DNA of 64,000 nucleotides from an uncultured Cellvibrio sp. (GCA_937958105.1 CALFXJ010000005.1:186001-250000), one strand, 5' to 3'. Positions 1-9,664 are shown, numbered from the stretch's first letter. Numbers and translations are program-made. Notes: generated from the letters alone by a model not told the origin.

Positions 1-284
1 TCAACCTTTTTACGATGCTCCGCCTGCTCTTCGGCTGACCAGGTCATACCATCTTTTTCAGCGGCTGCCTGCAGGTTTTTCATATCGGCAACCAGGCCAT
101 CAAGCTTTGCCTTCATTGCAGCGTATTCAGGATCTTTATCCAGTTTGGCGAGGCTTTGTTTAGCCAATTCGGTACCCAGCATAGCGGCCTGGACATCGAG
201 AATCACGACCTTGCCTTGCGCAAAGCTGACAGCAGACAACATGGACAGCAACAACGCAGCACAGAGTTTCCGGGTAACACTCAC
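1..284 (-). CDS. skp: Periplasmic chaperone Skp/OmpH family, N-terminal part only
   Basis: Cut by the left edge: 94 residues are visible. Skp-family proteins are periplasmic holdase chaperones that deliver unfolded outer-membrane proteins to the Bam complex. The visible part has a signal peptide ending near SFAQ, then the conserved start of the family (GKVVILDVQAAML) and an acidic/basic helical stretch typical of the coiled-coil arms. The start is GTG at 282-284 with GAGG eight bases upstream. The upstream ATG at 297-299 hits a stop after five codons, so it is not the start. It follows bamA by 37 bp in the same direction, the usual gammaproteobacterial order. The family assignment rests on the N-terminus and on position. 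Confidence 0.85.
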   Translation of the reverse strand, partial: MSVTRKLCAALLLSMLSAVSFAQGKVVILDVQAAMLGTELAKQSLAKLDKDPEYAAMKAKLDGLVADMKNLQAAAEKDGMTWSAEEQAEHRKKV

Positions 285-321
285 AATTTTATCCTCATGG
301 TTATTAGTTAAAGCACTGTTA

Positions 322-2955
322 TCAGAAGGTTTGTCCGAGAGAGAACTGGAAGAATTCCGTTCGATCATATTCGTTTTTCTTCAATGGTCGCGCAATGCTG
401 AACGTCATGGGACCAAAGCCGGAAATCCATGTCAGACCAAAACCAGCAGCGGCATTGATCTTGGAAAGGTCGACATCATAACAGTTACGCTGACCAACGC
501 CACAGTTTGTATCAAACACGTTACCCGCATCGATAAAAAAGGTTGACTGCAGCATCCGCTGATCCTTGATGAATGGCAGCGGGAATAGAACTTCGGCACC
601 GCCTTCGATCAATACGTTACCGCCGAAGGCGCCACGGTTACGACCATAATTGTTGGAGTCAGCCACGTCGGTTACCAGACGACCGGGTAAACACTTGATA
701 TTGGCGGCACTGAAGGCGCTGGGATCCTGGCACAGGACATAGCCCTGAGTGATCTCATTACTTGTCTTGATACCATCGCCATTCAGGTCATCCCAGGCGA
801 TCTCTACCGCACGTTCAGATTCGCGGGTACCGCGAGGTCCCAGTGTATTCCGCTCGAAGCCGCGTACAGAGCCAAACCCACCCGCAAAGAAGTGCTGGAA
901 GAAGGGCAATTCATCCATATCGCCGTAGCTGTCTGCATAGCCCAGACGCGTATGCAGACGCAGCGTGAGACTGCGTGTCAGAGGCTTGAACATCTGGGCT
1001 TCATAATCCAGCTTGTAATACTGCAGGTCACCGCCCGGCAACGAAACTTCCGCAGACAGCCGCTGCGATGCACCACGGTTGGCCAGGATGCCACGGTTAA
1101 GAGTGGATTTGCCCCAGAACAGGCTGGTGGTGATGTCCTGAAAATGGTCACCGTATTTATCAATAAAACCCTGCTCTGCAACGACATCCGATGTCAGCGG
1201 CATGAAGTCAATGGTACCCAGGGGGTAGTCACTACCACTGGCAGCCAACTCCCTGATGATATCCAGATCTTCCTGTCTCACATAATTAAGCGGCGGGATA
1301 TTACCTCTGATGATCTCGCGCGGAGCCCAGGAGTTAGCTTTGACGGTCAAATCGCGCACCCCGATGTCGAAACCAATGCGTTCAATGTCGGAGATGGGGT
1401 AACCAAAGCTCATCTTGCCGCCGTACATGTCGGTGGTGTAGCCGGAGACATTGACGATGTCGTACTTGGTTTTCTGATAGTAGAGACTGAAACCACGGCT
1501 CACACCATCAACGGTAAAGTAAGGATCGTTGTAGTTGAAGTTGTAGCCGGTCTGGTAACGGTTGTGAGTAAAACTGAAGCCAACCTGTTTACCGCTGCCG
1601 AACCAGTTGTTCTGCTGGATGCTGGCGGAAAACAACAGTCCTGAATACTGGGCATAACCAATCTGCAGGCCCATGCTGCCGGACGGTTGCTCTTCAACGG
1701 TGAAATCCACATCCACCTGATCTGAAGTACCAGGAACTTCAGCGGTATCCACCTTCACTTCCTTAAAGAAACCCAGTCGCTCCAGGCGAACTTTGGAATG
1801 CTCGATCTGTGCTGTAGAGGCAGAGCCGCCTTCCATCTGCCGCATCTCACGGCGCAGCACTTCATCAATGGTTTTGGTATTGCCGCGGAAGTTAATGCGA
1901 TTTACATAAGCACGCTTACCCGGGTCAATAAAGAAGGTTACCTTAACGGTTTTGTCTTCGTCGTTCCGCTCCGGGATCCCTTCGACCTTCGCAAAGGTGT
2001 AGCCCTCATTGCCCAGCCGCTGGGTGATGTATTCCGCTGAAGTAGTCATCAGGATCTGCGAAAAGGTCTGCCCCTCCCGCATAAGAATCAGGCGGCGCAC
2101 GATGGCCTCATCAATAGCCGGATCACCGGCCAGATCCACCTCACTAATGTTGTAGATATCGCCTTCAGTAACGTTAACTGTGATAAAGATCTTCGATTTA
2201 TCAGGACTGAGGGACACCTGCGTAGAATCGATATTGAAACCCAGATACCCACGGTCAAGGTAATAGGACTCAATCCGCTCCAGATCGCCTTTGAGTTTTT
2301 CGCGTGAATATTTGTCGTTACCACTGATCCAGGAAAACAAGCCGGTAGACTTCAGCTCAAACAGCTCAATCAGCTCTTCATCACCAAAGGCCTTATTGCC
2401 CACGATATTGATCTGTTTGATACGGGCAACAGCACCCTCGGTGATATTGATCTTAACCTTCACCTGGTTGCGCGGCAGGTCTTCTACTTCAATATCGACA
2501 CTGGCACCGTAACGTCCTTGCGCAATGTATTCACGCTGCAGCGCCTGACTGATGCCCTCGAGGGTAGCGCGCTGGAAGATCTGACCTTCGGACAGGTTGT
2601 TGCTTTTCAGGCTGTCCATCAGACTTTCGGTCTTGATGACCTTGTTTCCTTCAATTTCAATAGCATTGATTGCCGGACGCTCTTTAATAACCAACACCAG
2701 CACATCGCCATCCCGTCCCATGGACACATCAGCGAAATAGCCAACCTTGAAGAGCTCACGGGTTGCGTTCTGAATATCCGTCTGAGTGACAACATCACCC
2801 ACGCGGATAGGAAGAGCGCTGAAAACTGTTCCGGCAGAAACCCGCTGTAAGCCTTCGACACGAATATCATTCACACGGAAACTTTGTGCCTGCGCGGCGA
2901 ATGACATCATCAGTACTATCAAGCAACAGAAAAATCGCATCGAAACTCGCTTCAT
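322..2955 (-). CDS. bamA: Outer membrane protein assembly factor BamA
   Basis: Central Omp85 subunit of the beta-barrel assembly machine. The 877-aa protein begins with a signal peptide (MKRVSMRFFCC...AAQAQ), followed by five POTRA repeats over about residues 25-425 and a 16-strand barrel domain. The barrel holds the conserved VRGF motif (697-700, loop 6), and the protein ends in an aromatic residue (GQTF), as Bam substrates do. A TTG at 2991 would add 12 residues before the signal peptide and is unlikely; ATG 2955 or ATG 2940 are the real choices. Loop 6 contains an insertion with an EF-hand-like DLNGDGIKTSNE (723-734) and two cysteines nearby, which is unusual. It lies between rseP and skp, as in many gammaproteobacteria. 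Confidence 0.97.
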   Translation of the reverse strand: MKRVSMRFFCCLIVLMMSFAAQAQSFRVNDIRVEGLQRVSAGTVFSALPIRVGDVVTQTDIQNATRELFKVGYFADVSMGRDGDVLVLVIKERPAINAIEIEGNKVIKTESLMDSLKSNNLSEGQIFQRATLEGISQALQREYIAQGRYGASVDIEVEDLPRNQVKVKINITEGAVARIKQINIVGNKAFGDEELIELFELKSTGLFSWISGNDKYSREKLKGDLERIESYYLDRGYLGFNIDSTQVSLSPDKSKIFITVNVTEGDIYNISEVDLAGDPAIDEAIVRRLILMREGQTFSQILMTTSAEYITQRLGNEGYTFAKVEGIPERNDEDKTVKVTFFIDPGKRAYVNRINFRGNTKTIDEVLRREMRQMEGGSASTAQIEHSKVRLERLGFFKEVKVDTAEVPGTSDQVDVDFTVEEQPSGSMGLQIGYAQYSGLLFSASIQQNNWFGSGKQVGFSFTHNRYQTGYNFNYNDPYFTVDGVSRGFSLYYQKTKYDIVNVSGYTTDMYGGKMSFGYPISDIERIGFDIGVRDLTVKANSWAPREIIRGNIPPLNYVRQEDLDIIRELAASGSDYPLGTIDFMPLTSDVVAEQGFIDKYGDHFQDITTSLFWGKSTLNRGILANRGASQRLSAEVSLPGGDLQYYKLDYEAQMFKPLTRSLTLRLHTRLGYADSYGDMDELPFFQHFFAGGFGSVRGFERNTLGPRGTRESERAVEIAWDDLNGDGIKTSNEITQGYVLCQDPSAFSAANIKCLPGRLVTDVADSNNYGRNRGAFGGNVLIEGGAEVLFPLPFIKDQRMLQSTFFIDAGNVFDTNCGVGQRNCYDVDLSKINAAAGFGLTWISGFGPMTFSIARPLKKNEYDRTEFFQFSLGQTF

Positions 2956-3010
2956 ATCATTGGTTCTAGTTTGGTCAGTAAGAAGTGGCAATGAGGCCTT
3001 CGGGTTATGG

Positions 3011-4369
3011 CTACAGCCGCATAATGTCGTTATATAGGGCCAGCACGCTTAATCCGATGACCAGAAACAGGCCAACCTGATAGCCAGCCATTTGTACTTT
3101 TTCTGATACCGGGCTGCCTTTTATTGCTTCGATCAGGTAATACAGCAGATGCCCGCCATCCAATACCGGAATTGGCAGAAGATTAAAAACCCCCAGAAAG
3201 ATACTGAGTAACGCAAGGAAGGCTACGAAGCTTTCCAGACCACTCTCCGCTGAAGAGCCCGCCACCTTAGCAATGCTGATCGGCCCGCTCAAGTTTTTCG
3301 TCGAAATTTCTCCGAACAGCAGTTTTTTGACCGATAACAGCACAAAACCAGCAGTATCCCAGGTCCGCTCGACACCCGCGATAAAGGCTCCGCCTACGGA
3401 GTAATGGTTGTACCGGATCATCTCCTCCGGCCAGGGCTGAAACTGCAGAGCCACCCCGACGCGTCCCAGTGTTACATCGTTTTCGGTGACCACTTCCGGG
3501 GTGATGGACAAGGTCAGCTGCTCGCCTTCGCGCTCCAACAGCAATACTATCGGCTGACCAGGACGCTGTTTGACATACTCAATCCAGTCAGTGCCGGATG
3601 TCATGGCTTCACCGTCAGCCGCCAGCACCCGATCGCCCGGCTTCATCCCCGCAAGGTCCGCAGGACTGCCCGGTGTAACGGCCGCAGCCAGCGTATCGAC
3701 TTCGGGAACGAAGAAGCGTAACCCCAATCCACCCAGCGGATCCGGCTCTTCAGCACCTTTCAGCCAGTTATCCAGCGCCACCTCTGAGTGATAACGCAGA
3801 GAAGAATCGGGGTAGCGCAGCGCTACGTGCATCTCGCCGCTTTCCCCGAGACGCCGCAACAACTGTTGATAAACCGCCTGGCGGGTGGGTGTGGGCACAC
3901 CATCAATAGAGAGAATTTCCTGTCCGGCCTCAAGTCCTGCGTGAGCCGCCAGAGAACCCGGCTCCACCGAGCCAATGACCGGCGTAAAATCCCGAACGCC
4001 CGGTATCACCAGAGCCCAGAACAACAGAACAGCCAGGATGAAGTTGGCTATCGGACCTGCAGCCACAATAGCCATACGCTGCCAGACATTTTTACGGTTG
4101 AAGCTGCGATGCAGCTCTTCGGGAGGAACATCCCCCTCGCGCTCGTCCAGCATCTTGACGTAGCCGCCCAGGGGAATAGCAGAGATGGCGTATTCAGTTC
4201 CCTGCCTGTCGGACCAGCGCAGGAGGACCTTGCCAAAACCAATTGAAAAACGCAGCACCTTGACGCCACAGCGCCGGGCTACATAGAAGTGACCAAATTC
4301 GTGAATGGTTACCAGCACGATAATCGCTACCAGAAACCATAAAATCATTTGCGCTACTGCCACAGACAA
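3011..4369 (-). CDS. rseP: Site-2 protease RseP (sigma-E pathway intramembrane metalloprotease)
   Basis: Inner-membrane zinc protease that cleaves anti-sigma factor RseA and remnant signal peptides. The first membrane segment carries the HEFGH zinc motif (H23, E24, H27). Two PDZ domains follow in the periplasmic part (about 110-290), and the LDG motif for the third metal ligand sits in NLLPIPVLDGGHLLYY near residue 400. Length of 452 aa is normal for the family. It starts 5 bp after dxr stops and is followed by bamA 55 bp on, so it is probably cotranscribed with the isoprenoid and phospholipid genes upstream. Confidence 0.97.
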   Translation of the reverse strand: MSVAVAQMILWFLVAIIVLVTIHEFGHFYVARRCGVKVLRFSIGFGKVLLRWSDRQGTEYAISAIPLGGYVKMLDEREGDVPPEELHRSFNRKNVWQRMAIVAAGPIANFILAVLLFWALVIPGVRDFTPVIGSVEPGSLAAHAGLEAGQEILSIDGVPTPTRQAVYQQLLRRLGESGEMHVALRYPDSSLRYHSEVALDNWLKGAEEPDPLGGLGLRFFVPEVDTLAAAVTPGSPADLAGMKPGDRVLAADGEAMTSGTDWIEYVKQRPGQPIVLLLEREGEQLTLSITPEVVTENDVTLGRVGVALQFQPWPEEMIRYNHYSVGGAFIAGVERTWDTAGFVLLSVKKLLFGEISTKNLSGPISIAKVAGSSAESGLESFVAFLALLSIFLGVFNLLPIPVLDGGHLLYYLIEAIKGSPVSEKVQMAGYQVGLFLVIGLSVLALYNDIMRL

Positions 4370-4374
4370 CCTCG

Positions 4375-5553
4375 TTAGAGTGAGCCGATCACCGACATTG
4401 CCATGGCTCTGGCCTCGGAATCGGCGTTTTGGACAACATCCATTGATGCTGGTTCAGTGATTGGAAGACGCGTTAGAACACTTTCTATGACTTGTGAAAT
4501 CTGATCAAAACGCAGGCGTCGTTGCAAGAATGCGGCCACCGCTACTTCGTTGGCAGCATTCAGAATCGCCGGGGCGGTGGCACCAGTTTTAGCCGCCTCC
4601 TGCGCCAGACGCAAGCAGGGGAAGCGCTCGTAATCAGGCGCGGTGAAGTCGAGCCGAGCGGTCGCAAACAGGTCCAGGCTGGTGACGCCGGATTCGATGC
4701 GCTCAGGCCACGCCAGCGCATGGGCTATGGGCGTCCGCATGTCCGGGTTGCCCAGCTGGGCCAGGACGGAGCCATCGATATATTCAACCAGCGAATGAAT
4801 AACGCTCTGCGGATGGATGACAACCTGAATCTGCTCCGGCGGGACACTGAACAACCAGCAGGCTTCGATCAACTCAAGGCCTTTATTCAGCATAGTGGCT
4901 GAATCAACAGAAATTTTCTGACCCATGCTCCAGTTTGGATGAGCGCAGGCCTGCTCCGGTGTTACGTCACGTAATTGTTCGACAGGTGTAGTGCGAAACG
5001 GCCCGCCCGAGGCGGTCAGCAGAATCTTCCTCACACCGCTCTTCGTCAGCCCCTGCTCCCGATGGTCAGCGGGAAGACACTGGAAGATGGCATTGTGTTC
5101 GCTGTCGATCGGCAGCAGGGTCGCTCCATGTTCCGCGACTGCACGGGTAAACAACCCACCCGCCATTACCAGTGCTTCTTTATTAGCCAGGAGTACTTTC
5201 TTGCCAGCCTTGACCGCCGCCAGCGTCGGCAGCAGCCCCGCCGCACCGACAATGGCCGCAATGACCGTATCCACCTCGGCATGGGCGGCCACTTCCGCCA
5301 ATGCATCGGACCCTTGCAGCACCTCGGTGGTACTTCCATGGCGAGCCAATGACTTCTCCAGCTCCAGGGCAGCCGATGGATCACACATCACCGCATAACG
5401 CGGCTGATATTGCAGGCACTGCCGGGCGAGTGCTTCCCATTGACGATCAGCTGTCAGCGCGAAGACGCGGTACCGATCCGGATGCCGGGATAGGACATCC
5501 AGCGTACTGATTCCAATGGAGCCTGTAGCCCCTAAGACCGTCACCTGCTGCAT
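4375..5553 (-). CDS. dxr: 1-deoxy-D-xylulose 5-phosphate reductoisomerase
   Basis: Second enzyme of the MEP isoprenoid route; converts DXP to 2-C-methyl-D-erythritol 4-phosphate with NADPH. The N-terminal dinucleotide-binding motif LGATGSIGISTLDVL is at residues 6-20, and the metal-binding region PIDSEHNAIFQCL and the substrate loop around SGGPFRTTP are intact. The 392-aa length matches the family. It lies 3 bp after cdsA and 5 bp before rseP, so translation is probably coupled. The MEP product feeds uppS two genes upstream. Confidence 0.97.
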   Translation of the reverse strand: MQQVTVLGATGSIGISTLDVLSRHPDRYRVFALTADRQWEALARQCLQYQPRYAVMCDPSAALELEKSLARHGSTTEVLQGSDALAEVAAHAEVDTVIAAIVGAAGLLPTLAAVKAGKKVLLANKEALVMAGGLFTRAVAEHGATLLPIDSEHNAIFQCLPADHREQGLTKSGVRKILLTASGGPFRTTPVEQLRDVTPEQACAHPNWSMGQKISVDSATMLNKGLELIEACWLFSVPPEQIQVVIHPQSVIHSLVEYIDGSVLAQLGNPDMRTPIAHALAWPERIESGVTSLDLFATARLDFTAPDYERFPCLRLAQEAAKTGATAPAILNAANEVAVAAFLQRRLRFDQISQVIESVLTRLPITEPASMDVVQNADSEARAMAMSVIGSL

Positions 5554-5556
5554 GAT

Positions 5557-6399
5557 TTACCCCGGCCAGCCCGTGCTGAGCAGAGCGAGAGCGAAGACAG
5601 GTGCCGCAGCCGTAAGACCATCCACCCGGTCCAGCACCCCCCCGTGGCCTGGCAGCAGCGCACTGCTGTCTTTAATACCCCGATGACGCTTCAACATACT
5701 TTCGAAGAGATCGCCCAGAACAGATGCGAGACTCGCGGGCAGTATGATGGCCAGCAACATGAAGTAATTTCCGCCCACCAGCCCCCACACGACCAACGAC
5801 AACAGAAAATTGAAGCAGACACCACCCAGAAAGCCTTCCCAGGTTTTACCGGGACTGACCGCTGGCGCCAGCTTGCGCTTACCCCAGCGACGACCTGCAA
5901 AGTAGCCACCTATATCTGCACATGCTACGACCGCTACAATCAACAGCACCAGCAGAGCTCCGTTGTCCTGGGCTCGGACGTAGATAAAACCCGCCCAGGT
6001 GGGGACGAGCACAAACAAACCCATCAGACCGCGTATTAGTGGATGCCGCCACAGGATGGCACTTGAAGGGAACCCCTGCACCAGCAACAGAGCCACTGCC
6101 CACCAGATACAACCGATAACCAGAACCTGCCGGAATTTTTCTGAGTTGATATGCGCCTCGACAGACCAGTCCGTCACCCCCAGGTACAGCCCTGTGAGGA
6201 AGGTGGCCACTGCCAGCAAAGCCATATAGCCGACACGCTGCCACGCCTGACTGAAGCCGGAGAGATTTGCCCACTCCCAGGCGCTCACCAGCAAGGCTAC
6301 CGCGATAAAGATCGAGAACAGCGGAACAGGAAGATAGAAGAGTGCGCCCAGAAAGACAGCCGAAAGTATCAGTGCCGTGACAACCCGTTGCTTAAGCAT
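5557..6399 (-). CDS. cdsA: Phosphatidate cytidylyltransferase
   Basis: Polytopic inner-membrane enzyme making CDP-diacylglycerol from phosphatidic acid and CTP, the branch point of phospholipid synthesis. The CDP-diglyceride synthetase signature is present near the C-terminus (SMLKRHRGIKDSSALLPGHG then GVLDRVD), with the conserved KD, PGHGG and DRxD residues. At least seven hydrophobic segments are visible in 280 aa. The start codon overlaps the end of uppS by 8 bp, indicating translational coupling. Confidence 0.96.
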   Translation of the reverse strand: MLKQRVVTALILSAVFLGALFYLPVPLFSIFIAVALLVSAWEWANLSGFSQAWQRVGYMALLAVATFLTGLYLGVTDWSVEAHINSEKFRQVLVIGCIWWAVALLLVQGFPSSAILWRHPLIRGLMGLFVLVPTWAGFIYVRAQDNGALLVLLIVAVVACADIGGYFAGRRWGKRKLAPAVSPGKTWEGFLGGVCFNFLLSLVVWGLVGGNYFMLLAIILPASLASVLGDLFESMLKRHRGIKDSSALLPGHGGVLDRVDGLTAAAPVFALALLSTGWPG

Positions 6400-7138
6400 C
6401 CTGACCTCCGGACACGCGGGCCTTGGCCACCTGCTCGCTGGTCAGACCAAACCGACGCTGACGCTCCTTGAATGCCGCCGCCGCTGCATGCAGCTCGGCA
6501 CCATCGAAGTCCGGCCACAGCTTATCGCTGAAATAGAGCTCAGCATACGCAGCCTGCCACAACAGAAAGTTACTGATGCGAATCTCCCCGCCGGTACGTA
6601 TCAGCAGATCCAGCTCCGGCAGATCGGCCATAGAGGTATAGCCGTGCAGAAGCTCTTCGGTAATGTCTTCTGTGGACAACCGACCGGCCACAGCTTCTTC
6701 GGCAACCCGCTTGGCAGCCTTGGCAATATCCCAGCGCCCGCCGTAGTCGGCTGCGATGACCAGGGTCGTCTTGCCATCCCGGGTCATTTCTTCAGCGGCT
6801 TGAATAGCTTTTTGAATAGCAGGGCTGAACCGGCTGCGATTGCCGATAACCCGCAGTCGTACACCTTTTTTATGGAGCTCGCGGGCTTCTTTTTTGAGGT
6901 ACAGCAGAAACAGTGACATCAGGGCTTCCACCTCAATAGGAGGGCGCTTCCAATTTTCACTGCTGAAGGCAAATAAGGTGAGCACTTCGATGCCGAGCTC
7001 CTGGCAGGCGCTCATTACGTCGCGAATACGCTCAACACCGACTTTATGACCGGAGACACCGGCCATACCCCGCTGTTTCGCCCAGCGATTATTGCCGTCC
7101 ATAATGATGGCCACATGGCGCAGGGTATTTGTGGTCAC
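6392..7138 (-). CDS. uppS: Undecaprenyl diphosphate synthase
   Basis: Cis-prenyltransferase producing the C55 lipid carrier for peptidoglycan and other cell-wall polymers. Conserved boxes visible in the 248-aa protein: IIMDGNNRWAKQRG with the catalytic Asp (about 11-24), GHKVGVERIRDV, the AFSSENW loop and RTGGEIRISNFLLWQ. Length is typical. It is separated from frr by 164 bp in which I see no gene, and overlaps cdsA by 8 bp. Confidence 0.97.
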   Translation of the reverse strand: MTTNTLRHVAIIMDGNNRWAKQRGMAGVSGHKVGVERIRDVMSACQELGIEVLTLFAFSSENWKRPPIEVEALMSLFLLYLKKEARELHKKGVRLRVIGNRSRFSPAIQKAIQAAEEMTRDGKTTLVIAADYGGRWDIAKAAKRVAEEAVAGRLSTEDITEELLHGYTSMADLPELDLLIRTGGEIRISNFLLWQAAYAELYFSDKLWPDFDGAELHAAAAAFKERQRRFGLTSEQVAKARVSGGQDA

Positions 7139-7302
7139 TCATAACTCCTGAGGAAAGCATCTTTCAGTTGATGATCGCATTAACAGCATGCATCGTCCCG
7201 AAAAGCCAGAACGGTTATCCGCCCAACCAGGTGGCTGGTCAGGCAGAACAAACAGACGCGGGAAATACCAGATGCATGCCGCGGGACCAGATCAGCGAAG
7301 CA

Positions 7303-7860
7303 TTAAATCGCCATCAGATCCGCTTCTTTGGCTGCCAGAGCCTTATCAACTTCGGCAATGTATTTATCGGTTATTTTCTGAATATCGTCCTGTGCGCGAC
7401 GCTCGTCGTCTTCGCTGATAGCCTTGTCTTTGACCAGTGCCTTGACGTCAGACAGAACGTCGCGACGCACATTGCGTACCGCAACACGGCCATTCTCAGC
7501 TTCAGCGCGAGCCTGCTTGATAAAGTTTTTACGCGTCTCTTCGGTCAGCATGGGCAAGGGGATACGAATCAGACCATTAGTGGTGGAGGGATTCAGACCC
7601 AGATCAGATTTCATGATTGCCTTCTCAATCTCCGGCACCAGGTTACGCTCCCAGGGGCTGATAGACAGGGTACGGGCGTCTTCCACGTTGATGTTGGCAA
7701 CCTGACTGAGCGGTGTATCCGAGCCGTAATAAGACACGGTGATGCCATCGAGCAGACTCGGGTGGGCCCGGCCTGTGCGAATCTTGGAGAAGTTGCCAAT
7801 CAGTGCTTCAACCGCTTTCTTCATGCGGCCTTCTGCATCTTTTTTGATGTCGTTAATCAT
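7303..7860 (-). CDS. frr: Ribosome recycling factor
   Basis: Splits post-termination ribosomes with EF-G. The 185-aa sequence has the family's characteristic MKKAVEALIGNFSKIRTGRA start and the GNAxRNVRR-like segment (RVAVRNVRRDVLSDVK) in the three-helix bundle. Length equals the E. coli protein. The start codon overlaps the pyrH stop by one base (TGATG), so the two are translationally coupled. Confidence 0.98.
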   Translation of the reverse strand: MINDIKKDAEGRMKKAVEALIGNFSKIRTGRAHPSLLDGITVSYYGSDTPLSQVANINVEDARTLSISPWERNLVPEIEKAIMKSDLGLNPSTTNGLIRIPLPMLTEETRKNFIKQARAEAENGRVAVRNVRRDVLSDVKALVKDKAISEDDERRAQDDIQKITDKYIAEVDKALAAKEADLMAI

Positions 7861-8594
7861 CAGTTTTGTCCCTCTTCAATCAGGGTGCCTTCATTACTGC
7901 CAACCACAATGTTCAGCAGAGCACCGCTTTTGTTCATACGGAAAACACGTACCGGCATGTCATGTTCGCGACACAGACAGATTGCCGTCAGGTCCATCAC
8001 ACCCAGCTTCTTATCCAGCACTTCATCGTAAGTCAGACGATCGTATTTGGTCGCCGTAGGATCTTTCATCGGGTCTGCCGTATAGACCCCATCCACCTTG
8101 GTTGCCTTGAGGACAATGTCCGCCTCAACTTCAATGCCGCGGAGACAGGCAGCAGAGTCGGTGGTAAAGAAAGGATTTCCGGTACCGGCGGCAAAGATTA
8201 CCACTTCACCGGAACTCAGAAAACGAATTGCGCGACGGCGGTCATAATGTTCAACGATGCCGCTCATGGGAATAGCGGACATCACACGGGAGGAAATATT
8301 GGAGCGTTCCAGCGCATCACGCATGGCGAGGGCGTTCATGACCGTAGCCAGCATACCCATATGGTCGCCAGTGACCCGGTCTAGACCAGCAGCGTTCAAT
8401 GCGGCGCCACGAAACAGGTTACCGCCTCCGACAACCAGACCGACCTGAACACCGATACCTACCAGTTGGCCGATTTCCAGTGCCATTTTGTCCAGTACCC
8501 GAGGATCAATCCCGAACCCCTCTGCCCCCATCAATTCCTCACCACTGAGTTTCAGCAAAATCCGCTTGTACTTCTTTTCTCTGGGGCTTGGCAT
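7860..8594 (-). CDS. pyrH: UMP kinase
   Basis: Hexameric UMP kinase of the amino-acid-kinase fold; UMP + ATP to UDP. The start is placed at ATG 8594 (MPSPREKKYKRILLKLSGEE), which has GGAG nine bases upstream. An in-frame upstream codon at 8633 would add an unlikely 13-residue tail. Motifs: GGGNLFRG, RVTGDHMGMLATVMNALAMRD and the GTGNPFFTTDSAA segment. The 244-aa length is usual. It sits between tsf and frr, the standard order, but a hairpin terminator separates it from tsf. Confidence 0.97.
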   Translation of the reverse strand: MPSPREKKYKRILLKLSGEELMGAEGFGIDPRVLDKMALEIGQLVGIGVQVGLVVGGGNLFRGAALNAAGLDRVTGDHMGMLATVMNALAMRDALERSNISSRVMSAIPMSGIVEHYDRRRAIRFLSSGEVVIFAAGTGNPFFTTDSAACLRGIEVEADIVLKATKVDGVYTADPMKDPTATKYDRLTYDEVLDKKLGVMDLTAICLCREHDMPVRVFRMNKSGALLNIVVGSNEGTLIEEGQN

Positions 8595-8645
8595 AGACTT
8601 AGACTCCGTAAGATGGGTGGGCGAAAAAATCACGGCAGTTTAACA

Positions 8646-8682
8646 GCAAAAAGAGGCTGAGTGGGACACTCAGCCTCTTTTA
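8646..8682 (-). terminator. Rho-independent terminator after tsf
   Basis: A perfect stem of 14 bp (left arm 8648-8662, right arm about 8667-8681) with a GGGAC loop is followed on the minus strand by five T residues. It lies between the tsf stop and the pyrH start, so pyrH-frr must be read either by partial readthrough or from a promoter in the short gap. Confidence 0.8.
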
Positions 8683-8707
8683 ATGGGAGGTCTAACAACA
8701 GCAGAGA

Positions 8708-9577
8708 TTAGCTTTTGGACGCTTGTACCTGGGCAGCCACTTCTGCAGCAAAGTCAACAACGACCTTCTCAATGCCTTCGCCCACTTCGAGACGTACGAA
8801 GCTTTTAACAGAAGCACCGGCATCTTTGGCCAGTTTGCCTACGGTCACTTCCGGATTCTTCACGAAAGGCTGGTCGATCAGGCTGGCTTCCTTCAGGAAT
8901 TTGTTGATACGGCCAACCATCATCTTCTCTACGATCTCGGCAGGCTTGCCAGCCATGTCCGGCTGCGCACGGATGATGTCTTTTTCTTTCTCTACCAGGT
9001 CAGCAGGCATCTGGTCAGAGCTGACAACAGCCGGGTTAACAGCCGCTACGTGCATGGCGATATCTTTAGCCAGCTCTTCGTTGCCGCCTTCCAGCTGAAC
9101 CAGCACAGCAATACGGTTGTTGAGGTGTACGTAACCACCAACCACACCGCCATCAACCAGCGCTACACGGCGCACACCGATGTTCTCACCAATTTTCTGA
9201 ACCAGGGCTTCACGGGCATTTTCCAGCTCGCCTGCCATCAGGGCAGCCACGTCGGTCTGCTTGGTGGCAAATGCTTTGGCCACTACGCTGTCTACAAACG
9301 CCAGGAAGCCGGCGTCACGGGCAACGAAGTCAGTCTCGGAGTTAACTTCAACAGCTACACCATAGCTGTTGTCATCGGCTACTTTCACAGCAACCACGCC
9401 GTCTGCAGCAGTGCGATCAGCTTTTTTGGCTGCTTTCAAGCCGGAAACCTTACGAAGGTTCTCAATCGCCAGCTCGATGTCACCGTTGGCTTCGTTCAGT
9501 GCTTTTTTACACTCCATCATGCCCAGACCAGTACGGTCACGCAGTTCTTTTACCATTGTTGCGGAAACAGCTGTCAT
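8708..9577 (-). CDS. tsf: Elongation factor Ts
   Basis: Guanine nucleotide exchange factor for EF-Tu. The N-terminal UBA-like part contains the family signature LRDRTGLGMMECKKAL and the TDFVAR motif that contacts EF-Tu. The 289-aa length is normal. It follows rpsB with an 87-bp gap that holds a hairpin. SD: AGAGGACAAA just before the ATG. Confidence 0.98.
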   Translation of the reverse strand: MTAVSATMVKELRDRTGLGMMECKKALNEANGDIELAIENLRKVSGLKAAKKADRTAADGVVAVKVADDNSYGVAVEVNSETDFVARDAGFLAFVDSVVAKAFATKQTDVAALMAGELENAREALVQKIGENIGVRRVALVDGGVVGGYVHLNNRIAVLVQLEGGNEELAKDIAMHVAAVNPAVVSSDQMPADLVEKEKDIIRAQPDMAGKPAEIVEKMMVGRINKFLKEASLIDQPFVKNPEVTVGKLAKDAGASVKSFVRLEVGEGIEKVVVDFAAEVAAQVQASKS

Positions 9578-9612
9578 GGTTTTGTCCTCTGTCAGTATTC
9601 AAATTCGGATTT

Positions 9613-9638
9613 GAAAAAGGGGGCATAGCCCCCTTTTC
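9613..9638 (-). terminator. Hairpin between rpsB and tsf, likely partial terminator
   Basis: Ten-base-pair stem (AAAAGGGGGC / GCCCCCTTTT, 9615-9637) with a three-base loop, followed by five T on the minus strand. In E. coli rpsB and tsf are also separated by a partial terminator that sets the S2:EF-Ts ratio; the same role is inferred here. Confidence 0.7.
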
Positions 9639-9664
9639 ATTGCATCTAGCAAAGCGCTTTACGC

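Noticed and set aside
892..1644. 250-codon plus-strand frame inside bamA
   Set aside because: Antisense shadow of a clear bamA reading frame.
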